64,000 bases of DNA from Rhynchonema sp. JSB1_4 (taxonomy: Eukaryota; Nematoda; Chromadorea; Monhysterida; Xyalidae), in NCBI GenBank assembly GCA_030248065.1, contig JASAMV010001957.1, positions 45,828 through 109,827 on the forward strand. Direction: 5' to 3'. Shown in pieces: positions 44,857-56,800 of the stretch (the first letter of the stretch is position 1; each line of letters starts with the position of its first letter). The notes beneath the pieces are model-generated. The model did not search any database, was not told the DNA's origin, and saw only the letters and a program-made list of their open reading frames with translations. The position numbers were made by a program, and so were the translations under genes.

Positions 44857-47800
44857 CTGAAAATTGAGTCGAATGTTACGCAGTAGCGGCTGCATTATTT
44901 CTGACCATATTTTTTGGAACGTGGCTGATGTTTGATGATCATGACACACGACACACTGTACGCATTCTAAAGCCCGCTGTCACACTTTGTCTCGTTGAGA
45001 TTCACGCAGCATTTTCTCGCGCGTGAATTGACTCGAGCGCGACCAACAGCCAATCAGCGCGCCAGAAAATAAGTATAAAACGGCCTTAACAAAAGGTTTT
45101 TTTTAAAACACCCGCTGTGATACTCGGACATCTCGTTCAAGCTTGGTGTCATGCTTTCGGCACGATATTTGAGAACAGGTATTCAGCATTACCACATAAT
45201 CAATGTTCAGGGGGTTTGGTCTTTGGGGGCTTCCAATTGTGCTTCTTGGCTCAAAAAATAAATTCCTCCTCCCCCCCCCCCCCGAAAACCGACGTTTGCA
45301 CACCACATTCGTGTCCCATTTGTTCGGCCCGATGCAGCGCATCTTGCCACCGTTGAGCGCGTAGTAGCCCTCGGCGCACGTGATCTGGATGAAATCGCCC
45401 TGGTCGATCTTCAGATCCGTCCGGCACTGCTCGACCTCGCCGTTCTCGATATTCGGCAGATCGCAATCTGTGTGGTCAAGGATCAATGATCACCGTCTTG
45501 TAGTCATTCATTCGGAGGGGTGGCGATTTTGATCGCATTTCTCATGGTTTTCGGTCTATATGTCGGCTCGCATAATGGGTGGCATTTTCGAAACGGTGTA
45601 AAGGTCAGTTGGGCGTAAAGGTCGGTGTAAAGTTCGGTCGGCGCAGCTCGGTGTAAACGTGAAACATTGCCTGTTATTAACGTGGAATGTTTCAAGTTTA
45701 CACCGAGGTCTATCACACTGAGCTGTCGACCGAGCTTTCCACTGACCTTTACACCGTTTCGAAAATATCACCCATTGTCGGGCGATAGAATTTTTTTCAC
45801 GCACCGAAATGTTTTGGTTTCGTTTTCGGTTCACGTTTGGACGGACCCAGGTTTCACTTCCAGCAAGAATCTGAATGGAAGGAAGTGAAACCTGGGTCCG
45901 TCCAAACGTGAACCGAAAACGAAACCAAAACATTTCGGTGCGTGAAAAAAATTCTATCGCCCGACAATGGGTGATATTTTCGAAACGGTGTAAAGGTCAG
46001 TGGAAAGCTCGGTCGACAGCTCAGTGTGATAGACCTCGGTGTAAACTTGAAACATTCCACGTTAATAACAGGCAATGTTTCACGTTTACACCGAGCTGCG
46101 CCGACCGAACTTTACACCGACCTTTACGCCCAACTGACCTTTACACCGTTTCGAAAATATCACCCATTGTCGGGCGATAGAATTTTTTTCACGCACCGAA
46201 ATGTTTTGGTTTCGTTTTCGGTTCACGTTTGGACGGACCCAGGTTTCACTTCCTTCCATTCAGATTCTTGCTCAGTCCAGTTCCCCCAATTCCAGAACAT
46301 TGTCAATAGCTAGACCCCCGATCAGGATAAGCGCAAGACACCTACACGGTTGGCATTTGTATTGTTTCCAGTCGTGGCTCCAGCTTTGGCCCTGGCACAC
46401 GAAGATCTGGTCATTCGGAATCAGCCTGTGGTAGTCCTGAAAAACGTGCGATATGCCCTATCGAGCCTGACCAAACTGGGCAAGGGCAAAAAATGTCGGG
46501 TCTCAGATATGTACATATCGTGTCACCCTCACCAGAAGAAGGTACCGGAGAATGCCACCCCCCCCCCCCCCCCCGAAGTAATTCCCACTGGGGAGCTTAC
46601 TCGAAAGCTTCATCGGAGGATTTACTTTGGAAATAAAATTCATTTCAGTGTCTCATGACTACAAAAATTTAATAAGTTAGCATGTCCCGTTTGCATAAAA
46701 CATCATCGTTAACATAAAAAATTGGATTTATGAAAACCATAACTGCACTCATCCGGCGTGAAATTCGCTCAATATCTGCTTTAGCGAATAACTCATCGTG
46801 ACGTGGAAAATCACGTTTTACTCCTCCATGAAGTGGGTGGTGGGACATTCGGCTGTTTTGCAGCACAATTACGAATAAAACCCCTGGGGATTTACATATT
46901 TGGAAAACGATTTTTTAGGTCTCAAGAACGAAAGCTAAACCCAAATAAATCCTCGGACGATTTAATTGGCATTCTTCGGTACCCGTATCCAGACGGACTA
47001 AACTGTCGTCTCAAAAACTAACCGCTGTACATTCCGGTTGTGCCATGGTGCCTTCGAAAGCGACTCCGGTTGGGGACAAAGGCGGCGTATATTTTGTTAT
47101 AGCGCCGGGAATAGTAATTTTCTCGCAGCCTGCGGGGGGAAGCTTTGGTAAACTGTTTTTTCCAGTTCGGGAAACATACATAGCAACATATTACGTTTGT
47201 CCTACCGTGAAGCACAAAGCGAAGAAAAATCAGAGTGACCTGTGAACGGGTTCAGGGCAAATGCAAGTGGTTAGTCGATCCACCCACAGTATCCCTGCGG
47301 TGATCAATCCATATTTTTTCTCCTCTACTTTGCATGTATCGCACAAAGCAACGCCAAAATTTGTCGGTTTGCTCTTTTTTGTCCACCGAACAGTCTCGGC
47401 GCTGCTGGTGGTGTCTGTCACACACGCAAGGTAAACAGGAGAAGAAAGGGATTGATTACAGAAGAGATACCTCAGCCAGGGTTGGGCAAAAAAAAACGAC
47501 GGCGTTTTTTCTTAAAAAAAAACGACGTTTTTTTTAAAAAAAAACGCCTGGGTCGTTTTTCGTTTTTTTTTAAATCCTGAATTTCCTTGATTTTCCCTGA
47601 TTTTTCAGGGAAAGTACCCTGATTATCAAGGAAAATCAATTTTTTGTCCCATTTTTTTCAAAAAATTTTCGACCAATTTTTACTTTGTCGAGATACGTCG
47701 ATATACGGAGTTTGACTTTCAGTGATGACCCCGGCCAAAGTTGGTCCCACGATGCGGGTCTGATATGGGATCTTAGCAACTCGCTAGAAAAGGGTTGAAA

Positions 47801-50800
47801 CCTGTTTATTTTGCCTCAGAACACATAGAATGACTTCATTTAACCACGTTTTCTTCACAACATGAGCGTTTTCCAATTTTTTTGGGGGCATATTTTGGTC
47901 ATCTGGGCGTTTTAAAAAAAACGTTTTTTTTTAAAAAAACGTTTTTTTTAAAAAAAAACGATTTTTTGGAAAAAAACGTTTTTTGCCCAACCCTGACCTC
48001 AGCTAGGTACCAGGGTACCAGGTGACGCTCCCTGGTTTACAATAAAGTCGAGTGTGCTGAAATAATTTCACGAAATCTGGATCAGAGCGCAAAAATCGCA
48101 CCGGTTCGGCAGTCCACCGGATCTTTGTCGTGCGAGTTGAGCCCGACGCAGCACACTTTCATCGTCGTGGCACCATTTGGCAGAATGTAGCCGGGTTTGC
48201 AACTATAGGTGAAACATTGTGGTTTGACCAGCGGCGGGAACGGGGCTGGCGTTATGTTGTCCAGCTGCTTCGGCGCGCACACTGTAGAAACAAACAACAT
48301 TTTCTGTAATAGTGAAGTTTGGCGCATGTGGCACAAACATTTTCTGTGCCATTCAATTTTCGTCGGCCGCTGATTGGTCAGCGATTTTAGACAGAAAATC
48401 GTTTTGTTTAATTTCTACTTTCTGGTACTATGCCTAAAGTCACAGCGATGGAAACGGGACAGGGAAACTTGGACACGACGACACGAGGAAAACATATTAC
48501 CATTCCCCGTGCCCCGTTCCCTGAATATGACTACATGCGCCATTATATAAAATGGAGTTGTGGTTAACTATGCAATGACACCACTGACTTGGCACGCATT
48601 CGTAGTCGCTACACGGGTAAGTGCCATCTTCACGACATTCTAGCAACACTGAATTGTGGAGGATTTGTTTGCCGGTTTTCTTGTCGATCAGTGCGTAGCC
48701 TGTAATAATAACTTGAGAATTTGTTTGTTTTTTTAATGTATTTTTACTGGCTGTGTAGTGCTAAAGAGTTCCGGGCTCAGGGCAACGATGGATGATACTG
48801 TATACATGGAATGAGCTTCTAGATTGATAGAGGGCCGTGGTCTTGGCTTACACAAAGAGCTGAAATCATGAATATAAAGTTGTGGCACACGGAATTTTGC
48901 AAGTATAATTTCTTGCTTATTTGGTATCGCGTGGCACAACGTTAACTTCTTTACTTGTCAATTCGACCAAAATCAAACAGAGAACATTGTGCATTTCAAA
49001 CATCTAAAGGCCCAACTATACTTCGTTCTCTCAGAGAACAAAGAACAAATTCTCGCTGATTGGCTGTTGAACATACGTGGACCAATCAGCGCACGAGAAT
49101 TTGTTCTTTGTTCTCTGTTATATATAGTATAGGAACGAAGTATGTAGTTAGGCCTTAAGGGACGGAACTCGGTTGATGGCTTTTCTTCCGAATAAGCCCC
49201 AAATCCTCAAGCCTCCTATTCTTCGTACATGCACGCATGAAGGTTAGATAAAATTCATCAAGTCAGAGAATATTTAAGCAATGATTAATTAGTCATCTGG
49301 TACCTGTGTTGCATTGGAGCTTGATTTTTTCTCCCGGCACCTGCGAACCGGTTGGGTTGTCGACGTTGGTGACTGTGCCGTGGGGCTTCGTAGGTGTGAC
49401 GCACACTGAAATCATAATTCATGTAAAATTTTGAATTTCAATTTCCAATTTTCAATTTCTTAGAGTTCCTACTCAGACGAAGCTCTTCTTTATTCGAAGC
49501 TGTAGTTGAAGCGAATTTGAAAAATCACATCTTGCCTTTCACACACGTCAACGTTTTGTCCCATTGTGCGCCGTTTGGACCAACGACACACTTTGCCGAC
49601 GTGGCGCCTTTGTTGGCGAACCCCGGGGGACAGTGAATTGTCGCAATTGTGCCCTGCGATAACAGGGTGTGTACTTAGTGGGAGACATTACGCACTCCTC
49701 ACACGAGATCGTTGACAAATTGTATAAATCAAGAAAACATATGTAGATCAATTGAACTTACTTCTGGTACAGTAGGATCCGCTGGCGGGCTGTATTTCTC
49801 GTACACAATCGTGTAGTTGGTAGACTTTGGCATTTTTATACAGGCTGGAAATAATAATTGTTGAAAGGTTGCACACTTTGTTATTCGATCAGAGTATAAC
49901 GGCGCAAATCGTTAACCGGGCACGCATCTGACTTCTTCTTTCGCGATGTCCCACTGATTCGGCCCCACGCATTTGCGTATGTGCGATGTACCAACGAATA
50001 TGAAACCGTCGATGCAAGTGATTCGCTGCCAGGGTGAAGAAGAAGAATTTACATTCAATTATAGCTAGTCTGCTGGATGATGAATAATCAGTATGCAACA
50101 ATGCACGTTGTTGGAATCAGTTGAAGCAGTCGATGAATTGGGCTCATCTTGTGTGCATGAGTGCGGCTGTTTTGGCAGAATGAAAACAAAACTTAGATCC
50201 CAGTCCTTTGCCCGTTCCAGGTGTAACCTATTCGAATTTAGAATCTCTCGAAAAAAATCGTCAAATTCGCATCTCAAAAATTGCAAGAATAAAGCTGTAT
50301 TAGCAATGTGACTCTTCCCACAGTCAATCAATCTATGTATTATGTATGTAGTCAGCAAAGATCACAATGACTCATCACATATGTATAGTCCATCCATCAG
50401 CTCATGACACTTCTTGTCAGCTGAAAAGCTTGACAGGACAGCTTTCTTGCTGTTCCGGTTCCGGTCGGCTTACGAAAAAGAAAAGAAAGAGAAATCGGTT
50501 TTTATTTTATTTTTGTTCGCCGTTTTCTCTGACATTGCCTTGCGGAGGAACAATTTTTCACAACGGAACCTGAACCTCCCAAACAAAAGTGCCATGAGCT
50601 GATGGACGGACTATATGTCAAACCTGTTCACCCCGAATGGCGATCACATTATGAGGGGTCACGCCAGTGTAAGTCACGTGGGCGTTCGGAATGTCTTCCT
50701 TGATACACACTGAAAATGAATCAATCATCGTTTTATGTTTCATCGTGCCGGTTTCAAAAAAATAGTACATCCACAGTTCATGGTCAGTCTGACGTATTGC

Positions 50801-53800
50801 CAAAGTCACGTTGTTGTCTGGCAACGTGACGCCTCATGCTTACCCTCGGACGGTTGACAACTGAATTCTGACCATTGTCCTTTGATGCACTGCACCGTGT
50901 CGGAGGAACACATCGCTGTGTGACCCTGATGAAGAAAGAAAGTTAAGAAACAGTTTTATTATATACTGTAGATGCGTCTTTCATGTTCTCAAACCGTTCG
51001 TCTGCACGAGCACGGAGGACTGTGTAAACGCACGATACAAGAAATGGATTGTTGGGCTGATTTTCTTGGCAAAGTGCCTCAAGGATAAGTTACGGCTCCC
51101 TTGTGAGGAGAATACATCCGGAATGAGGATACACGCTTGTTGCAGGCGGTATCCAAACAAAACTGTGTCTGACTCATTATTTTATTCACTGTAAAAACGT
51201 TCAACTTTCAATTGCATGCACTGTTTGTCCTTTCGTTTAAGTTCTTTTTTGTAATCCCAACTGGCGCATTGCATTTTTGGTGTCGTGACACATGGTAACG
51301 TCATTGCATATGTCCACGGTAAGCGCCAATAAAAACTCAGAACTGGAACTGAGTGAGCACTCACTGGATCGCAGACTGGCGTTGCTTTCACTGAGTTGCC
51401 ATCCGATGTCTTGCCGTTAGGGTCGAATCCCTCAAGTTTGCAGTTACCGCCCAATTGCTCCATCAGAGCGCCATTGATGCATTCTGAAGAGTTGCATGAT
51501 TTTGTTTGAGTCGATCTTGGAATCTCACTGCTCTTTAAAGGGATACGCCGTGCTTCCAGATCTTAAATCTCTGTGTACTGACCAGAGGCACATCGGCCCT
51601 TCGGTCCCCACGTTCCATCAGTGTTACATTTCACCGTGCCACTTCCTTGTAGCTTAGTCCCGCCGGTACAGTGTATCGTCACGGTGATGCCTGAAAATCA
51701 AGGGAACGTCATGCACATCGTTTTTTCAGCATTTCAACATAAATGTGAGTCATAAAACAAATGCCGATTTTTCTACATTTTAACACAAAAGTGAGTTAAT
51801 AATAACTAATACAATAACAATAAAAGTTAATAAATAAACTCACCGCCAATGATCACCGCCTTCTCGACTCCGTTGATTTTGATGTAGCGAATCTGTCCCT
51901 GTTGCGGAACGACGTAGCCGTCAACGAGGTTCAGCTCGTCGACCACGCAATCTGTACGAGTTATTATTAATAAAAAAATTAATTATTCTAGAACTTTAGA
52001 TAAGATAAGAATAATCAGCGCACATTTCTGACAGATGGGCGTCTGCGTGAATACCCACTGTCCCTCTTTGCAGTAGCCGATCTGACTCCCGATCAGAATG
52101 TATCCGGGCGGGGCGGTCATCCATATTCGCGACATTTCCGGCGCCTGGCTGGACGTGATATTCGCGCTACCCTGACAATTGCCAATCGTGGTCTTTGAGT
52201 CGCAGCCTTTACTACAGATGCGTTCCGCCGTCTGCTCGGGCGGGAATTTCCATCGTCCGATTTCGCACGTCGCCACGAATGTGTTCGCGGTCATGGCCGG
52301 CGCGACAAAATGACCCGCAGCACATTGGAACGTCACCTTCTGACAGTGCGCGTAGTACGGCTGTGTGGCGTGCGCACCGTTTGTGATGCTCGGCGCTCCA
52401 CAGCCTGAAATCGGGCAATGGTTTGGGTACGGTATTTCTTTAAAATTTTAGTTGCTGATGTGGCCAACAATACGATGTTATGTTCCATTGGTGTTGACGG
52501 AGGTGGAATATGTGTGTCGTGTCCTGTTGGATGATTCAGTACGTAAAGCGCAGCGTCAGCAAATTTGATTGACTGCTGTTGGTTAACCGTTTTGCTCAAC
52601 ACATACATTGTCAGGACACATAGCCCAAAATTGGCCGACTAGGCACTTAACACGCTGAGAATTGAAGGACAAACGCCATACCTCTGTATCTAGCACAATA
52701 ACGTTAACGTACACAGTATGATCATTCAAAAATTTGTTGCGAACAAAAAATAGTTTTCTTAAGCTGTAGCTCGAACCCAGCCCCGCTTTCTTTCCGGGAT
52801 CTTACTCAACCTTGGAGCATATATAACAAACTAAAAGTACTTTTTCCCAAAAAGTCACACTTTACCGGCAAAGCACTTTATGGTGATCGAGTCACTGAAG
52901 ATGCCGGCGTTTCCGGCCGTCGACACCCACTGTCCATTGACGCATTTGATCGAGTTCTGCCCGCCACTCGTGTCGGCGCACCCGGCCACGTATCCCTTGT
53001 CACAATTGACGGCCACCGGCTGCCCGAGCCCGTTATCCGTTACCGTCGTTGACCGTGTGCCCGTATGATCGACATGGTTGACCGTCAACTCGGGGCATCC
53101 TGTCGACAGTATGGTAGCTTTTCGAAAAAAAACGCACCACCGTCGTATACAGTGCCGTGCAAAAGCTTTTAGCGTTTTGCAGTCCAAGTTGCAATAACTT
53201 GCCAGCCGACAGTCAACTGAAACGTGTGAATAGGTGGTCACACGTTTCAATACACTGTTGGCTGGCTGGCCACTTATCGTGAGCGGCAATTTGAACTGCA
53301 AAATCCTAAAAACTTTAGCACGGCTCTGTATACGCAACCTTAACCGATCCAGAGGAAGCTTGGCGCTTTTTACTGCGCTTTGTCCAAAACATTCATGGGT
53401 GGTAAAATAATTTTCCAAATGAGCACCCCGACTGTGCCCGGAAGGTCGAGAGGTAAAGAAATTGACTCGATCTCCGTGTCTTGAAATTAAAATATTGTTT
53501 CGTTGTGTTTGTGCTGAGCGCACCGGTTGGTCACAAATGGTTTTTATAAAGGCCTCCACGTTCATTCATAGTAATAGTCACCTCATGAATACCACAGATC
53601 GTGCTATTTCGGTCCAAGTGCACTCAGTTTCTTCAAACAAAATTCACGTAGTATTTTCAGTCACTTAGTGCCCCCACTAAGGCAGCCAAAAAGCTCCATT
53701 TCCTTCTTTATTATCCTTCGCTTCGGCTTCAATTTTTATTGCAAAGCAGTTTACAGAAAACCTGGCTGAACTTAATTAAGAAAACGAACTCCTGATACAT

Positions 53801-56800
53801 CCTGGTGCGGTCTTGCCGTGCTGCCACGTCCATTGGCCATTTAAACACACCAGTGTTGTGCTTCCCTACAATAAAATGGTCATTATCGTGCTCAAAAACT
53901 GTTATAATTGAACAAAATGACACGACTGGTTCCTGCCGAAATTACAGTCGATCGTTGCTCTCTGAGTGCCATTATTATAATTGCAGACAAACTATGCGGA
54001 TCATCAAAATCAACGTTGTGACCTGCATCAGCAGCGTGCAGTACAACTTTCTGAAGCTGCTGGGAACCCTGAACCGCCACACCAAACGTATACTCCCGGA
54101 AGGACTCGAACCTCCGGCTAATGGTTTTGTCGTCAATCATCTCGTCAAACAAAGTCGTCAAAACATGAGCCACAAATGAGCGCGAAAACTAATACATGTG
54201 TTAGACGACTTTGTTTGACGAGATGATTTGACCACATTACTATAAGCGGGACCTCCGACCTCCCATCCACCAGGCCTGTACAGCCACCAACTGAGCTACG
54301 GGAACGCGGTCTGGCTGCGGCTCAAAGTTGCACTTATACCCATGCAACCGCTACACGTTGCGCTGGCTAGCAGACTTTCAGTCCACACTGCTCATGAAGA
54401 CCAAACGTAAACATACGCACAATCTGAGTGAAACCATCGTCACACGTTATGGTGCAGCTGGTACCGGCCACGTGCTCTCGGCCGTGGCAATTGATCTTTC
54501 CGTTGTCAACGTTTGGCAAATCGTGACATTCTGCATTAATCGTTCCATAGTTTGTGTTCCATATTGCGCAATATTGTGTTGCATGTGTAAAGCATCGTGC
54601 AACAATGACAGTGTACAACAGTGTGCGCACTATTGCGCACGACAGTGTATACAATGCCGCGCGCCACTGCGCAATGTTTGTGCCACGGTGTGTAATTCTC
54701 TCATTCAGATGTGCCTGGCGGTCGCACTTACGTTTGAGACATGTGATTATGTGTCTCCATGCGCCACCGGCGTCTGGGTTCTGCTGATTCATGATACAGT
54801 CCGTGCTTGGAACTGGATCTGGCTGGTAGCCAGGGTTGCACGTCACTGAAAAGTACGGTTGTTATGCAGATGGTTACGAACTTTGGCCAGTTCCGAAACG
54901 GCGTATGAAAGTCCTGCTACACAAGACAAAACAACTAAAAATGGAGTGTCTTTTGACAGACGAGTCAACAAAGATAACTTAACAAAAAAACCAACAGAAC
55001 AAGCACCTAGAACTTTGGTTCCAATCGTGTGGTACTGCTTCGACGTGTCACCATGTGAATAAGCGAAATGGCCATTTTCGACTGTTGGATAAGGAGAACA
55101 GCTGGCTGAAACAGTTCTTGTGAGCTGAAACGTGTGAGACAGAGACAAGAAGAACGTGTCTGTTTCAACGTGACACGTACCAACACACTCCACCGTGTCG
55201 TTTCGTACGGGTCCCGTTGGAGGCAGGCCTCGCCATCCCTCTTCGCATTCGCATCTGTGAGATCAGATCTTAGCGTGATTAGGCTTGGTTCAATGATTTC
55301 TGGTGCATACAGCAAATAAATATAGAACATACCGATACCACGGGTATTGATTGAGGCAGATCGCATTCTTGGGGCAAATGTTGGGCCGGTTGGGGTCGTG
55401 ACACTCATTAATATCTGGAAATGCTCAGTACTTTTATGAATCAATGGACTGGATATATGAGTTGTGGAAATATTGCATTCCAAATCACCCCTTTACGCGA
55501 ACGACTCACCATTGCATACGCCATTTAGACCATCTCCGTAGAATCCGGGCGCGCAGATACAGTGATAGCCGCAGCCAGCGTTGTCGTCGGGCATATTCTG
55601 ACACATGGTGTTGTCGCGACACTTTATGCGACACTCGCTGCAGTCGTCGCGGTCCTGACACGTTATCCTGCCCGTCGCCGCGTCGATGACCCTGGTCTTT
55701 TTCGCCGCTTGACATATGCATCCTTCTTGGCCGTCCGGATTCACATAACACTGAACCGTCTCGCCTGCATGCGGTTGCGGTGTTTTCTTTTTTTTAATCT
55801 TCCGCACCGTATTTTTCCACACATCACAATTCGGTGTCATTAAAGGGTGTGTCGCACAGACATAACGCACCATTTTCTGATGTGGAAGTGAAAGACAGCG
55901 CATGAAATTTCGGCATCAACTTTTTTCCGACCGGGATTGAAGGGAAGAACAGGGATGCAGTTGATTCTGATCCCCAAAAGTGAGAAACTTCCTCGATTTC
56001 ACGACTTGGCGAGTTTACACTGCTATAGTTTCTTGCGAACGTTTCTTAAAGTCGGTGGTGTCTTTCATTTCCAACCCAAGCAAATGGTGTGTTATAGGTA
56101 ACGTTTCACGCACCCTTTATAATGAGCTCAGTCGCACTGCGCCAAAAACAAGGGATGAATTCACGTCCGTGAAGTTTTTTTAATTTGGGCGAAATGACAA
56201 AAAAACAACTGTACCTGGGTTTTTCTGTTGACATAATCGGTTCTTCTGTCGGTACAACTGAATGTTGTCCGATGAGCATTCTTTCCCTGGAGATCAAATG
56301 AAAATTAAATAAATAAAAAAGTTCAGGTTATTGTCATGCCTATCTCGCTGCCTTTCATTGTGCTGTCCCGAATGTATGGTACACAGGCTAAAATCGGGAG
56401 CAATTAAACAAATCCCCGCCCACTCACAGCATTCAAATCCGTCGCCAAAGTAGCCCTCATTGCATGTGCAGTCGTAGCCAAGTTGTAAATGGCGATTGTT
56501 TCGTCGCGACGCGTTAGGCGAACAGGGCAGTTTGTTCGGGTAGCTCTTGCAATGATCGAGCGGGAACATTCGGTTGGCAATGCTAATGCCGCCGATACTC
56601 TTGAATCTGAAAACACGTTCGTTGATTCTAGTTGATTGAACACGTGCTTTTCTAAATGTTCCTATATAATCGGAGTGTCTGGCTTGCCTGGATTTGCCGC
56701 CCTTCCGCTTCTTGGCCAACGCCAGCTTCTTCTTGTTCGCTGCGTCAATCAGTCGATTCTCTTTCGTCTCCGGTTCGCATTTATCCAGAATTCGGATATA

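Noticed and set aside
47240..47414. Possible extra gene 3 exon (CDTCKVEEKKYGLITAG ... TCICPEP) with a good acceptor
   Set aside because: Its length would break the phase between exons 48102-48281 and 47023-47129, which join cleanly without it. It may be a decayed CCP half.
55664..56183. Plus-strand ORFs opposite gene 3's EGF exons
   Set aside because: No independent signals; they overlap well-supported minus-strand exons.
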